Translations under genes and position numbers: made by a program
Part shown: piece after piece, positions 1-6,774 of the stretch
Layout of the letters: every line of letters begins with the position of its first letter
Numbering within the stretch: the first letter of the stretch is position 1
The notes under the pieces: generated by a model
What the model was told of the DNA's origin: nothing
Database searches by the model: none
What the model saw: only the letters and a program-made list of their open reading frames with translations
Source of the DNA: Actinomycetes bacterium
GTDB lineage: Bacteria > Actinomycetota > Acidimicrobiia > Acidimicrobiales > Acidimicrobiaceae
Reading direction: 5' to 3'
Length of the DNA stretch: 8,579 nucleotides
Assembly: GCA_021785315.1 (NCBI GenBank)
Contig: JAJYFX010000058.1
Coordinates: forward strand, 1 to 8,579

Positions 1-250
1 GCCGTTTTCGAGAAGCATTTGTGGCCATGTATTAAGTAGTACCACTTAACCAACTATCTAGATAAATCAGGCCGATATCAATTGGCAGAATATGGTGATT
101 TCCATTAATCGATTCCTACTAAATTCGCGAAAGTGAAATGAGTTGACTCGAGAGATCACCTGAACTTCGCTCTTACATTGACGGGCAAATAAATGCTAGC
201 TGACACGCGCAATGTTGGAGAAGACGGAGAATTACCTCTAGTTTGTAGGC
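1..250. other. Non-coding leader upstream of purL
   Basis: No convincing gene is visible here. All three + frames from base 1 reach a stop within about 50 bases, so at most a short C-terminal tail of an upstream gene could be present. The stretch is AT-rich and contains several short palindromes: an 18-bp imperfect one at 32-49, TATCTAGATA at 55-64, AATCGATT at 107-114 and TTCGCGAA at 124-131. This looks like a promoter/operator region for purL. TTGACT (143-148) and TTGACG (178-183) resemble -35 boxes, but neither has a good -10 box 16-19 bases downstream, so no promoter is called. A nine-codon reading frame (212-241) ends ten bases before purL. No purS, purQ or riboswitch was recognised. Confidence 0.6.
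32..49. promoter_or_regulatory. 18-bp imperfect palindrome, candidate operator upstream of purL
   Basis: The sequence TTAAGTAGTACCACTTAA reads as an inverted repeat in which eight of nine base pairs match; only the A/C pair four bases from each end of the central block is broken. Such symmetry is typical of a dimeric repressor or activator site. The reverse strand contains GGTACTACTTAA, which resembles GGTACTTCTAAG in the purF leader (3427-3438). It sits about 200 bp before the purL start, which suits an operator only if the promoter is far upstream or if it serves a divergent gene beyond the left edge. No binding protein can be named. Confidence 0.3.
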
Positions 251-2464
251 ATGGAAATGTCGCTACACCGCTCGCTGGGATTGACCGATTCTGAGTATGA
301 GATGATAATTGACGTTCTGGGTCGATCTCCCAATCATCTTGAGCTTGCAATGTACTCCGTGATGTGGAGCGAGCACTGCTCGTACAAATCATCCAGGATA
401 CATCTGGGTCGATTGCCGTCAAAGGGAGACAACGTACTAGTTGGCCCGGGCGAGAATGCCGGCGTTATTGATATTGGTGACGGCATCGCCGTGGCAGTCC
501 GGATGGAGAGCCACAACCATCCCTCAGCTATCGAACCCTATCAGGGCGCGGCTACCGGAGTGGGCGGCATTTTGAGGGATATTTTCACTATGGGAGCCCG
601 TCCTATTGCGTTGCTCGATTCGCTTCGAATGGGTCCTATTGATGATGCAAAGAACCGCTGGATATTTTCAGGCGTCGTGAGCGGAATCTCCGGGTATGGC
701 AATGCGGTCGGCGTGCCAACCGTCGGAGGCGAGATTGTTTTCGACAAGACTTTCAGTTCAAATCCATTAGTAAACGTTGCGGCAATCGGAATACTTCCCA
801 AAGACCGGTTGGTTTTGGCCAAGGCTTCCGGGGTCGGGAATCTTGCGGTTCTCTTAGGATCTTCTACCGGGAGGGACGGGATCGGAGGGGTTTCGGTCCT
901 GGCTTCCAGCGGCTTTGACGATTCCAGTGCGGGAAAGAGGCCCAGCGTGCAGGTGGGGGACCCTTTCGAGGAAAAACGTCTGATAGAGGCATGCCTTGAA
1001 CTGCTTGATTTGAAAGTTGTTGTTGGAATTCAGGATCTCGGCGGTGCTGGCATCACCTGCGCCACTTCAGAGACTGCGGCAAACGCAGGGATGGGAATGG
1101 ACGTCTACGTCTCGAGAATCCCGGTTCGTGAAACGGATATGGAGCATTTCGAGATCATGACCTCGGAGAGCCAGGAGCGGATGCTTGCCATTGTGAGTCC
1201 GGCGTCTTTGCAGAAGGTTCTCGCAGTTGCCAAGAAATGGGAGATTTCAGCCTCCGTGGTCGGCGTTGTTACGGATCCGGTTGTATTGCCATCAGGAAAA
1301 TCAGTCGGGATGCTGCGGGTTTACGATAAGCCAAGCGGCGAGCTGCTGGCTGAGGTGCCTGCAGCGTCATTGGCTGACGAAGCTCCCAAGTACCACAGGG
1401 AGATGAGCGAGCCGCCGGATTTGCAAGCAAGATGGTCACAGGAGGCAGGATCAGGAGCGGACAGTTCCAACCTTGGAAACGATCTGAAGAGCATGCTTTT
1501 CGATCCGCGCTGGATCTATTCCCAATACGACCATCAGTTGTTTTTGAATACGGTGGTGAAGCCTGGTCAGGATGCAACGCTCCTCAAAGCTGCCGGACCG
1601 GGCGTTGGTTATACGGGTAAAGGTATTGGTGTCTCTGCCGATGGTAATTCCCGGTGGTGTTCGGTCGATCCAAAGGCCGGGGCGGCAATGGTTGTCGCCG
1701 AATCTGCACTGAACGTTGCTCTCGTCGGGGCAGACCCGGCGTGTCTCGTCGACTGCCTGAACTTCGGCAATCCCGAGCATCCGGTGGTCATGTGGCAGCT
1801 TTCTGAGGCAATCGACGGCATAGCACAGGCCTGTCGAGCGCTTGAGATACCAGTGGTGGGTGGAAACGTCTCTTTTTACAACGAGGTAAACGGCAGCGAC
1901 ATCGATCCTGCTCCGGTCGTGACGACCTTGGGGGTTGTTTCCACCCTTACTAGGAGACCTCCTGGTATCGGATTTGTCAAGCCGGCAAGCCTTGTCCTGA
2001 TTGGAGATACCCAGCGCAATCTAGCCGGATCACGTTGGGCCTATCAGTTGAAGAACGATCAGTCAGGCTCGTTGCCGAAGTTGGACCTGGAGGTTCACAG
2101 ATCACTTATCAAAACGGTGGTGGATCTGGTTCAAAACAGCGAGCAATACGCTATTTCGGCGATGCATGACGTGTCCGACGGCGGACTCGCTCTGGCGCTG
2201 GCGGAGATGATTTTGGCTGGAGATAACGGCGTCGAGATTTCCGAAGGCGCAATTCGCGACAATGTTGATCTTTTCTCAGAGTCTCCTTCCAGAGTTTTGG
2301 TGGCTACTGGTAATCCTGAAGCGGTGATTGGCCTCGTCAACGGGCAAATGCTGACCGGGAAGGTTATTGGCGAGGTTGGCGGCTCGCGGCTCTATATCCC
2401 CAGCCTTGTGAATTTGGGCGTTGACGAATTGCGCAGGGCGGTAAAAGAGAACGCTGTTACTTGA
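251..2464 (+). CDS. purL: Phosphoribosylformylglycinamidine synthase subunit PurL (FGAM synthase II)
   Basis: PurL catalyses the ATP-dependent conversion of FGAR to FGAM, step 4 of de novo purine synthesis, in the cytoplasm. At 737 residues it is the small form, which normally works with PurS and the glutaminase PurQ; neither is in this window. Visible motifs are [11 protein letters not shown] with the probable catalytic His42, GPGENAG (65-71), ESHNHPS (86-92) with [12 protein letters not shown] after it, [13 protein letters not shown] and SESQERM in the middle, GGNVSFYNE (537-545) and [15 protein letters not shown] from 639, consistent with two tandem AIRS-like halves. The start is ATG 251: TAG at 239-241 closes the frame upstream, and ATG 257 is the only close alternative. 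The Shine-Dalgarno is poor, with GGAG at 226-229 too distant. The 3' end overlaps the convergent PHP gene by 8 bp. Confidence 0.97.
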   Translation: MEMSLHRSLGLTDSEYEMIIDVLGRSPNHLELAMYSVMWSEHCSYKSSRIHLGRLPSKGDNVLVGPGENAGVIDIGDGIAVAVRMESHNHPSAIEPYQGAATGVGGILRDIFTMGARPIALLDSLRMGPIDDAKNRWIFSGVVSGISGYGNAVGVPTVGGEIVFDKTFSSNPLVNVAAIGILPKDRLVLAKASGVGNLAVLLGSSTGRDGIGGVSVLASSGFDDSSAGKRPSVQVGDPFEEKRLIEACLELLDLKVVVGIQDLGGAGITCATSETAANAGMGMDVYVSRIPVRETDMEHFEIMTSESQERMLAIVSPASLQKVLAVAKKWEISASVVGVVTDPVVLPSGKSVGMLRVYDKPSGELLAEVPAASLADEAPKYHREMSEPPDLQARWSQEAGSGADSSNLGNDLKSMLFDPRWIYSQYDHQLFLNTVVKPGQDATLLKAAGPGVGYTGKGIGVSADGNSRWCSVDPKAGAAMVVAESALNVALVGADPACLVDCLNFGNPEHPVVMWQLSEAIDGIAQACRALEIPVVGGNVSFYNEVNGSDIDPAPVVTTLGVVSTLTRRPPGIGFVKPASLVLIGDTQRNLAGSRWAYQLKNDQSGSLPKLDLEVHRSLIKTVVDLVQNSEQYAISAMHDVSDGGLALALAEMILAGDNGVEISEGAIRDNVDLFSESPSRVLVATGNPEAVIGLVNGQMLTGKVIGEVGGSRLYIPSLVNLGVDELRRAVKENAVT

Positions 2465-3293
2465 GCCGGTCCCTGAGCTGATCTAGCGCTGAGTCGGGCA
2501 CCAGCAAGTCGCCTTCGCCCGTTCCTATTTGAAGGCCGGTCTTGTAGGTTCCGTGGTAGTCGGAGCCGCCGGTGGCCACTAATGAAAGAGATTCGGCCAA
2601 CTGTACTAGGAGAGTCCTCAGCTGAGGGGTGTACCGCGAATAGTGAGACTCTATCCCGACCAGCCCGTAGCTTTCGAGCTCTGAAATATATCTGGATAGT
2701 TCGTCTCCATGTACCTCAAGCGATAGCGGATGGGCAATTACTGGGAGCGCCCCAGACGCGAGCGCCAGTTCAATGGCCTCTTTCGGGTCCAGAAGCATTT
2801 TTGGAACATAATAGGGCTGGCCTTTAGCAAGATACTTGTCGAAGGCTTCCTGAATGGACGAGACAATTCCCTTTCTCAACATTACTGCCGCAAAATGCGG
2901 CCTGCCCAAATTTGGTCCTCCTGCCTCCTCGATCAGCTCGTCCCAGGATATGGGGAAGCCGGCGTCACTAAGTTTCCTTGCCAGGGCCATATTGCGGTCT
3001 ATTCTCGCCTTCTGGATATCAATGAGACGATCCTGAAGCGGCCCGGGTATCGGCTCCAGAAAGTAGGCCAGTAGATGGAAGGTCCCGGATTGAATGATGC
3101 AGGAGATCTCCACGCCGGGTACGAAGCCGATGCCTAGCTCTTCCGCGCGTTGCTTGGCAAATCCGATTCCATCGAGGCGGTCATGATCGGTGAGTGCAAC
3201 ATGGCTGCATCCCGCTGTTTTGGCCAGTTCGATAATCCCTTGCGGAGAGTCGGAGCCATCGGAGAATCTAGAATGGGTATGCAGATCTATCAT
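2457..3293 (-). CDS. PHP-domain metal-dependent phosphoesterase (RNase AM / nucleoside 3',5'-bisphosphate phosphatase family)
   Basis: This 278-residue protein has the polymerase-and-histidinol-phosphatase (PHP) fold and matches the stand-alone family that includes E. coli YciV (RNase AM) and nucleoside 3',5'-bisphosphate phosphatases. The metal ligands of the trinuclear site appear in order: H5 and H7 in DLHTHS, D12, H37 in LTDHD, E62 in GVEIS, H73, H132 in GRPHF, H187 in IAHP, H216, and D244/H246 in [15 protein letters not shown] is the normal N-terminus for the family, which supports the ATG at 3293; a weak GAAAG lies six bases before it. There is no signal peptide or membrane segment, so it should be cytosolic. 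The likely substrate is pAp-like nucleotides or short RNA 5' ends. It runs against the flanking pur genes, is divergent from purF, and its stop overlaps purL. The exact substrate is uncertain. Confidence 0.9.
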   Translation of the reverse strand: MIDLHTHSRFSDGSDSPQGIIELAKTAGCSHVALTDHDRLDGIGFAKQRAEELGIGFVPGVEISCIIQSGTFHLLAYFLEPIPGPLQDRLIDIQKARIDRNMALARKLSDAGFPISWDELIEEAGGPNLGRPHFAAVMLRKGIVSSIQEAFDKYLAKGQPYYVPKMLLDPKEAIELALASGALPVIAHPLSLEVHGDELSRYISELESYGLVGIESHYSRYTPQLRTLLVQLAESLSLVATGGSDYHGTYKTGLQIGTGEGDLLVPDSALDQLRDRLK

Positions 3294-3336
3294 TGTGCGC
3301 TTTCATGAATCTTTTTGAATTTTTACTCTCAAGGGT

Positions 3337-3364
3337 ATTGTTCCCCCGGTAAACTCGGGGCAAT
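3337..3364. repeat. GC-rich hairpin in the purF/PHP intergenic region
   Basis: CCCCGG (3344-3349) can pair with TCGGGG (3355-3360), five Watson-Crick pairs plus one G-T, around the loop TAAAC. Flanking ATTG (3337-3340) and CAAT (3361-3364) add four more pairs after a three-base bulge. No T-run follows on either strand, so it is not a standard intrinsic terminator. It could be an RNA structure in the purF 5' leader or in the PHP leader, or a protein site. The function is unknown. Confidence 0.4.
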
Positions 3365-3418
3365 TCCTATGGGATATTATGAAAATTCGACTAAGTTTTT
3401 ATGTGGGCGTCAAAGAAT

Positions 3419-3438
3419 CTTAGTTTGGTACTTCTAAG
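3419..3438. promoter_or_regulatory. Candidate operator in the purF leader, resembling the palindrome upstream of purL
   Basis: CTTAG (3419-3423) and CTAAG (3434-3438) form a five-base inverted repeat around a ten-base spacer containing GGTACTT. The core GGTACTTCTAAG is close to GGTACTACTTAA, the reverse strand of the palindrome at 32-49. Occurrence in front of both purL and purF suggests a common regulator of purine genes, but the match is short and partly gapped. This is an inference from two sites only. Confidence 0.22.
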
Positions 3439-3456
3439 TGCTGAAAAGCGCTGAAT
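3437..3456. repeat. 10-bp imperfect tandem repeat upstream of purF
   Basis: AGTGCTGAAA (3437-3446) is followed directly by AGCGCTGAAT (3447-3456), matching at eight of ten positions. The period equals about one helical turn, as in direct-repeat binding sites, and the pair lies about 50 bp before the purF start. Chance is possible for a repeat this short. Confidence 0.3.
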
Positions 3457-3507
3457 GGAAGACTAAAGACTTGCTGTTCGATTAAGACAAGGAAGACGAG
3501 CGAGTTT

Positions 3508-5085
3508 ATGTCCTTTAGGAAGGACCATTTGTTAGGTAATAGGGAATCTGGGTGTGACAATCCCAGCAGCTCAGTGCAACCCAATTCTATATTCACTGTT
3601 CTTCCCGCGGCGAATGACGGATGGTGTTCCAAGGACCAACCGGAGCGCGACGGACCGGCTGATTCCCCCGAAGAAGCCTGCGGGGTATTCGGGATCAAGC
3701 TTAATAATTCCCAGGGAAATGCATCAGTTTCGCACTTGACCTTTGACGGACTTTACGCATTGCAGCATCGGGGCCAAGAATCAGCCGGTATTGCCGTGTC
3801 TGACGGCGAGGGAATTACCGTGGTCAAGAACATGGGCTTGGTGAGCAATGTTTTCGATGAGAGGACCCTTCTGGCGCTGCCTGGCAACATGGCAATTGGA
3901 CACACTCGCTATTCGACTACCGGGGCATCGAACTGGAAGAATGCCCAGCCTGTTTTTAGAGCTGTCGGCGAGACCGGCTTCGCCCTGGGGCATAACGGCA
4001 ATCTGACCAATACGGCGGAACTAGTCGAAGAGGCCGGCCTTTTCCCAGGCCTGGCCATTTCGGATACCGATGCGCTCGCCGAGCTTCTTTTTAGGCACTT
4101 TTCGAAAGATGCCGATCCCAATAGTTTGAGGGACGCCCTGATGAAAGTTCTTCCGATGCTGAGGGGTGCATTCTCGCTGGTTCTCATGGACGTCGATAAT
4201 TTGATCGCCGTCAGGGATCCTAACGGTTTCCGACCCCTTTGCCTGGGAAGACTCGATACTGGTTGGGTGTTCGCCTCAGAAAGTCCTGCGCTGGATGTGA
4301 TTGGAGCCAAGTTTGTGCGAGAGCTCGAGCCGGGAGAGATGGTCATTGTCTCAGACGGCGAGCCGCATAGCTATTTCCCGTTTCCCGAGGAGCGCCTCGA
4401 CCCCAAGCTTTGCATCTTCGAGTTCGTTTATTTTGCCCGTCCTGATTCGCGGCTTCTGGGCAAAGAGGTTCATGGAACTAGAAGGAGAATGGGCCAGTAC
4501 CTGGCTTTAACGGCTCCGGTGGAGGCCGACATGGTGATGGGGGTGCCTGATTCCGGCGTCCCGGCCGCCGAGGGATACGCTCTTCAGTCGCAAATTCCAT
4601 ACGGCCAAGGTTTGGTCAAGAATCGCTACATAGGCAGGACCTTTATTACTCCGGATCAGACTCAAAGGGCCAACGGCGTAAGGCGCAAGCTAAATACCCT
4701 GACCGAGAACATTGCCGGCAAGAGACTTGTGGTGGTGGACGACTCGATTGTCAGGGGAACTACCACAAAGGCAATGGTGAAACTTCTCCGAGAAAGCGGA
4801 GCACTTGAGATCCATCTGAGAATCTCGTCTCCACCTTACAAGTGGTCGTGCTTCTATGGAATAGATACTCCGTCGAGACCGGATCTTCTTGCCGCCAACA
4901 GAAGCTTGGATGAGATCAAGGAGTACCTGAACGTCGATTCCATCGCTTATCTGGACATCGAGGATTTGAGGAAGGCCATTGGCGCCGATTATGGATTCTG
5001 CGATGCCTGTTTGACCGGAAACTATCCCGTTGCAATCCCGGTGACTATATCTGCAGCACCAGCTACAGCGAATACCGTAAGCTGA
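3508..5085 (+). CDS. purF: Amidophosphoribosyltransferase PurF (glutamine PRPP amidotransferase), Fe-S type
   Basis: PurF makes 5-phosphoribosylamine from PRPP and glutamine, the committed and normally feedback-regulated step of purine synthesis. The N-terminal class II glutaminase domain begins at Cys58 in EACGVFGI, the nucleophile exposed after propeptide removal. It continues with HRGQESAG (87-94), GHTRYSTTG (131-139) and HNGNLTN (162-168). The C-terminal phosphoribosyltransferase domain has the flexible loop KNRYIGRTF (371-379) and the PRPP motif VVVDDSIVRGTT (408-419). Cys302, Cys448, Cys498 and Cys501 match the four 4Fe-4S ligands of the Bacillus type, so the enzyme should be oxygen-sensitive. 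The propeptide would be 57 residues, long for the family. ATG 3508 is the only ATG before the domain, with AAGGAAG (3489-3495) rather far upstream; TTG and GTG at codons 8 and 23 lack ribosome sites. First gene of purF-purM-pyrE. Confidence 0.97.
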   Translation: MSFRKDHLLGNRESGCDNPSSSVQPNSIFTVLPAANDGWCSKDQPERDGPADSPEEACGVFGIKLNNSQGNASVSHLTFDGLYALQHRGQESAGIAVSDGEGITVVKNMGLVSNVFDERTLLALPGNMAIGHTRYSTTGASNWKNAQPVFRAVGETGFALGHNGNLTNTAELVEEAGLFPGLAISDTDALAELLFRHFSKDADPNSLRDALMKVLPMLRGAFSLVLMDVDNLIAVRDPNGFRPLCLGRLDTGWVFASESPALDVIGAKFVRELEPGEMVIVSDGEPHSYFPFPEERLDPKLCIFEFVYFARPDSRLLGKEVHGTRRRMGQYLALTAPVEADMVMGVPDSGVPAAEGYALQSQIPYGQGLVKNRYIGRTFITPDQTQRANGVRRKLNTLTENIAGKRLVVVDDSIVRGTTTKAMVKLLRESGALEIHLRISSPPYKWSCFYGIDTPSRPDLLAANRSLDEIKEYLNVDSIAYLDIEDLRKAIGADYGFCDACLTGNYPVAIPVTISAAPATANTVS

Positions 5086-5087
5086 CG

Positions 5088-6152
5088 ATGGAAAACAGCA
5101 CTGGGAAACCGCTGACCTATTCTTCTGCCGGCGTAAATTTGGAGGCCGGAGAAATGGCGGTTTCCAAGATACGGGCAAAGGTCCAGTCAACATTTTCTAA
5201 GCAAGTGGTCTCAGATATTGGAGGCTTTGCGGGCATGTTCGCCCCGGACCTCTCCGGTTACGTGGAGCCGGTCTTTGTTTCTTCAACCGATGGGGTTGGA
5301 ACCAAGGCAATGGTTGCGACCTGGGCAAACATTTACGATTCGATAGGGATTGACTTGGTCGCGATGTGCGTCGACGACCTTGTATGCACAGGCGCAAAAC
5401 CGCTTTTCATGCTGGACTACATTTCCATCGGCAAGCTTGATCCCGATCAGATAGAGAAGCTGGTAAGCGGCATCGCTGACGGGTGCATAATGGCTGGCGC
5501 TTCTTTGATTGGCGGGGAGATGGCCGAGCATCCCGGAGCAATGGAACAGGGAGGGTTCGATCTGGCCGGTTTTTCGGTAGGTGTCGTCGATCGTTCAAAA
5601 GCGTGGGGATCGCATCGCGTCCGCAGCGGAGACAAGCTAATCGGCCTGGCATCACCCAATTTGCGGTCCAATGGATTTTCGTTAGCCAGGGCTTCGCTTT
5701 TTGGGTCATCGTCGGCCGAGGAGATAAAAAAACGCGGCAGTGAACCGGCGTGGCCGGGTTCGCCGAAGTCTCTTTTCGAAGTTGTGATGGAACCGTCCGT
5801 TATCTATAGCCAAGCTATCAGTTCCATATCCGAGAAAAATCTGGTGAATAGTTGCGCCCATATAACTGGCGGGGGCATACCGGGTAATCTGCCTCGCTCA
5901 CTGCCCGATGGTCTTTCGGCCAATATTCAGGCAGATTCGTTCGAGGTCCCACGCATATTCAAGGAAATTCAGGAGAAGGGCAGAATTTCCGACGAAGAGA
6001 TGTTTCGCGTATTTAATATGGGCGTGGGGATGATCCTAACAATCGATCATTCCGCGGAAGCCGCAATTCGAAGTCACATAGAGAGTCATTCGATTCCTAC
6101 CTATCTGCTGGGTACGGTCGAGGAAACTGGAGGAGGCGTGAATTTTGTCTGA
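5088..6152 (+). CDS. purM: Phosphoribosylformylglycinamidine cyclo-ligase PurM (AIR synthetase)
   Basis: PurM uses ATP to cyclise FGAM to AIR, step 5 of purine synthesis, directly after the PurL reaction; it is a cytosolic homodimer in known cases. The 354 residues show YSSAGVNLEAGE near the N-terminus, STDGVGTK (66-73), GIDLVAMCVDDLV, a GGEMAEHPG block (142-150), SNGFSLAR from 194, AHITGGGIPGNLPR and FNMGVGM, in the usual family order. FNMGVGM and AEHPG are as in actinobacterial PurM. Two oddities are Met145 where Thr is usual (GGETAE), and Arg193 where His usually precedes SNG. The ATG lies two bases after the purF stop and has no Shine-Dalgarno, so translation probably depends on purF ribosomes. 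The last eight bases overlap pyrE. Confidence 0.96.
   Translation: MENSTGKPLTYSSAGVNLEAGEMAVSKIRAKVQSTFSKQVVSDIGGFAGMFAPDLSGYVEPVFVSSTDGVGTKAMVATWANIYDSIGIDLVAMCVDDLVCTGAKPLFMLDYISIGKLDPDQIEKLVSGIADGCIMAGASLIGGEMAEHPGAMEQGGFDLAGFSVGVVDRSKAWGSHRVRSGDKLIGLASPNLRSNGFSLARASLFGSSSAEEIKKRGSEPAWPGSPKSLFEVVMEPSVIYSQAISSISEKNLVNSCAHITGGGIPGNLPRSLPDGLSANIQADSFEVPRIFKEIQEKGRISDEEMFRVFNMGVGMILTIDHSAEAAIRSHIESHSIPTYLLGTVEETGGGVNFV
6129..6136 (+). promoter_or_regulatory. Strong ribosome binding site that sets the pyrE start
   Basis: GGAGGAGG lies inside the end of purM and ends eight bases before TTG 6145. It is the best Shine-Dalgarno seen in the window. It fixes TTG 6145 as the pyrE start over the in-frame ATG at 6166, which would be 29 bases away. 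Confidence 0.8.
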
Positions 6153-6756
6153 GCGTTATTCAACCATGTTGGATGAGATTCAAAATATGGACGATAGCGC
6201 TCTGCTTGGGCGTCTTCGCGATCATATCGTTGCCCACTCCATACTGACGGGGAAGTTCGTATTGAAGTCGGGTGAGGAGAGCAGCTGGTTCATCGACGCG
6301 AAGAAGACCGTTTGTTCTGCCGACGGGATGCTTCTTGTGGCTGACGCCATATGCCGCGTGATACCCGCAGAAGCCACAGCCATTGGCGGGCTTACCATGG
6401 GAGCTGATCCGGTTGCATTTTCCACTGCGGCTATCAGCGCCGCCTTGGGAAGGCCTCTGCGGAGTTTCTCGGTGAGAAAAGAGGCCAAGGACCACGGTGG
6501 CGGCGGCAGGATTGCGGGGATGCTGCTCCCGGGCGACAAAGTTGTGATAACTGAGGACACAGTCACAAGGGGAACCTCAATGTTAGAGGCCGTCACGGAG
6601 GTCCGTGATGCTGGCGGCGAGGTCATATTGGCTGTGGCCCTAGTGGATAGGGGAGGGAGCGCCGAGCGACTTCTTAGTACAACGGGGGTGAAATTCAAGG
6701 CGCTGTTCAGCGCCCCGGATTTGGGCCTCAACTATGAAGGCGGCCTTGTTTTTTAA
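6145..6756 (+). CDS. pyrE: Orotate phosphoribosyltransferase PyrE
   Basis: PyrE transfers the phosphoribosyl group of PRPP to orotate, giving OMP, the fifth step of pyrimidine synthesis. The 203-residue type I phosphoribosyltransferase shows LKSGEESSWFIDAKK near the N-terminus, GGLTMGADPVA in the substrate region, the catalytic loop RKEAKDHG (111-118) and the PRPP motif VVITEDTVTRGTS (133-145). The E-D pair in that motif and the GADPVA block resemble the mycobacterial enzyme more than E. coli PyrE. The start is TTG, chosen because GGAGGAGG sits eight bases upstream; this overlaps the purM stop and implies tight translational coupling. The extra seven residues before Met8 are not conserved, so initiation at ATG 6166 is a weaker alternative. 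A pyrimidine gene closing a purine operon is the notable context. A related purine phosphoribosyltransferase is unlikely given these motifs. Confidence 0.92.
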   Translation: MSERYSTMLDEIQNMDDSALLGRLRDHIVAHSILTGKFVLKSGEESSWFIDAKKTVCSADGMLLVADAICRVIPAEATAIGGLTMGADPVAFSTAAISAALGRPLRSFSVRKEAKDHGGGGRIAGMLLPGDKVVITEDTVTRGTSMLEAVTEVRDAGGEVILAVALVDRGGSAERLLSTTGVKFKALFSAPDLGLNYEGGLVF

Positions 6757-6774
6757 CCCGGATCTCGGGCTAAA
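6752..6774. terminator. Possible bidirectional hairpin between convergent pyrE and E1 genes
   Basis: The 13 bases between the two stop codons read CCCGGATCTCGGG, pairing CCCG with CGGG. Beyond one mismatch the stem can extend by TTTA (6752-6755) pairing with TAAA (6771-6774), so both stop codons lie within it. There is no proper T-run after the stem on either strand, so intrinsic termination is doubtful, but no other terminator candidate exists between these convergent genes. Confidence 0.25.

Larger units (their letters stand above)
3294..3507. other. Divergent intergenic region between the PHP gene and purF
   Basis: This AT-rich region of 214 bp must hold the promoters of both the PHP gene (leftward) and the purF-purM-pyrE operon (rightward). 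No well-spaced -35/-10 pair stands out on either strand; TTGAAT (3315-3320) and TATTGT (3336-3341) are 15 bases apart and weak. It contains a GC-rich hairpin (3337-3364), a partial inverted repeat with a GGTACTTCTAAG core (3419-3438) and a 10-bp tandem repeat (3437-3456). I do not recognise a purine, PRPP, ppGpp or ZTP riboswitch consensus. Coding does not extend into it: the purF frame is closed by TGA at 3442-3444. Confidence 0.65.

Noticed and set aside
1..39. C-terminal tail of an upstream + strand gene, or start of a divergent - strand gene at base 28
   Set aside because: Only a dozen codons would be visible, no homology can be judged, and the - strand ATG has no ribosome site.
143..206. 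TTGACT and TTGACG as -35 boxes of a purL promoter
   Set aside because: Neither has a convincing -10 hexamer at 16-19 bases; TACATT (174-179) is 25 bases from the first and overlaps the second.
2582..3074. Overlapping + strand frames of 60-114 codons within the PHP gene
   Set aside because: They are antisense to a gene with a complete set of metal-binding motifs, and their translations show no recognisable domain.
3294..3507. Purine, PRPP/ppGpp or ZTP riboswitch before purF
   Set aside because: The conserved core bases of these riboswitches are not seen; only a simple bulged hairpin is present.
4690..5193. 167-codon - strand frame across the purF-purM junction
   Set aside because: Antisense to the conserved PurF C-terminus and PurM N-terminus; low-quality Arg/Ser/Pro-rich translation typical of a shadow frame.
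6222..6731. 169-codon - strand frame opposite pyrE
   Set aside because: Mirrors the pyrE codon pattern and covers all PyrE motifs; no independent support.
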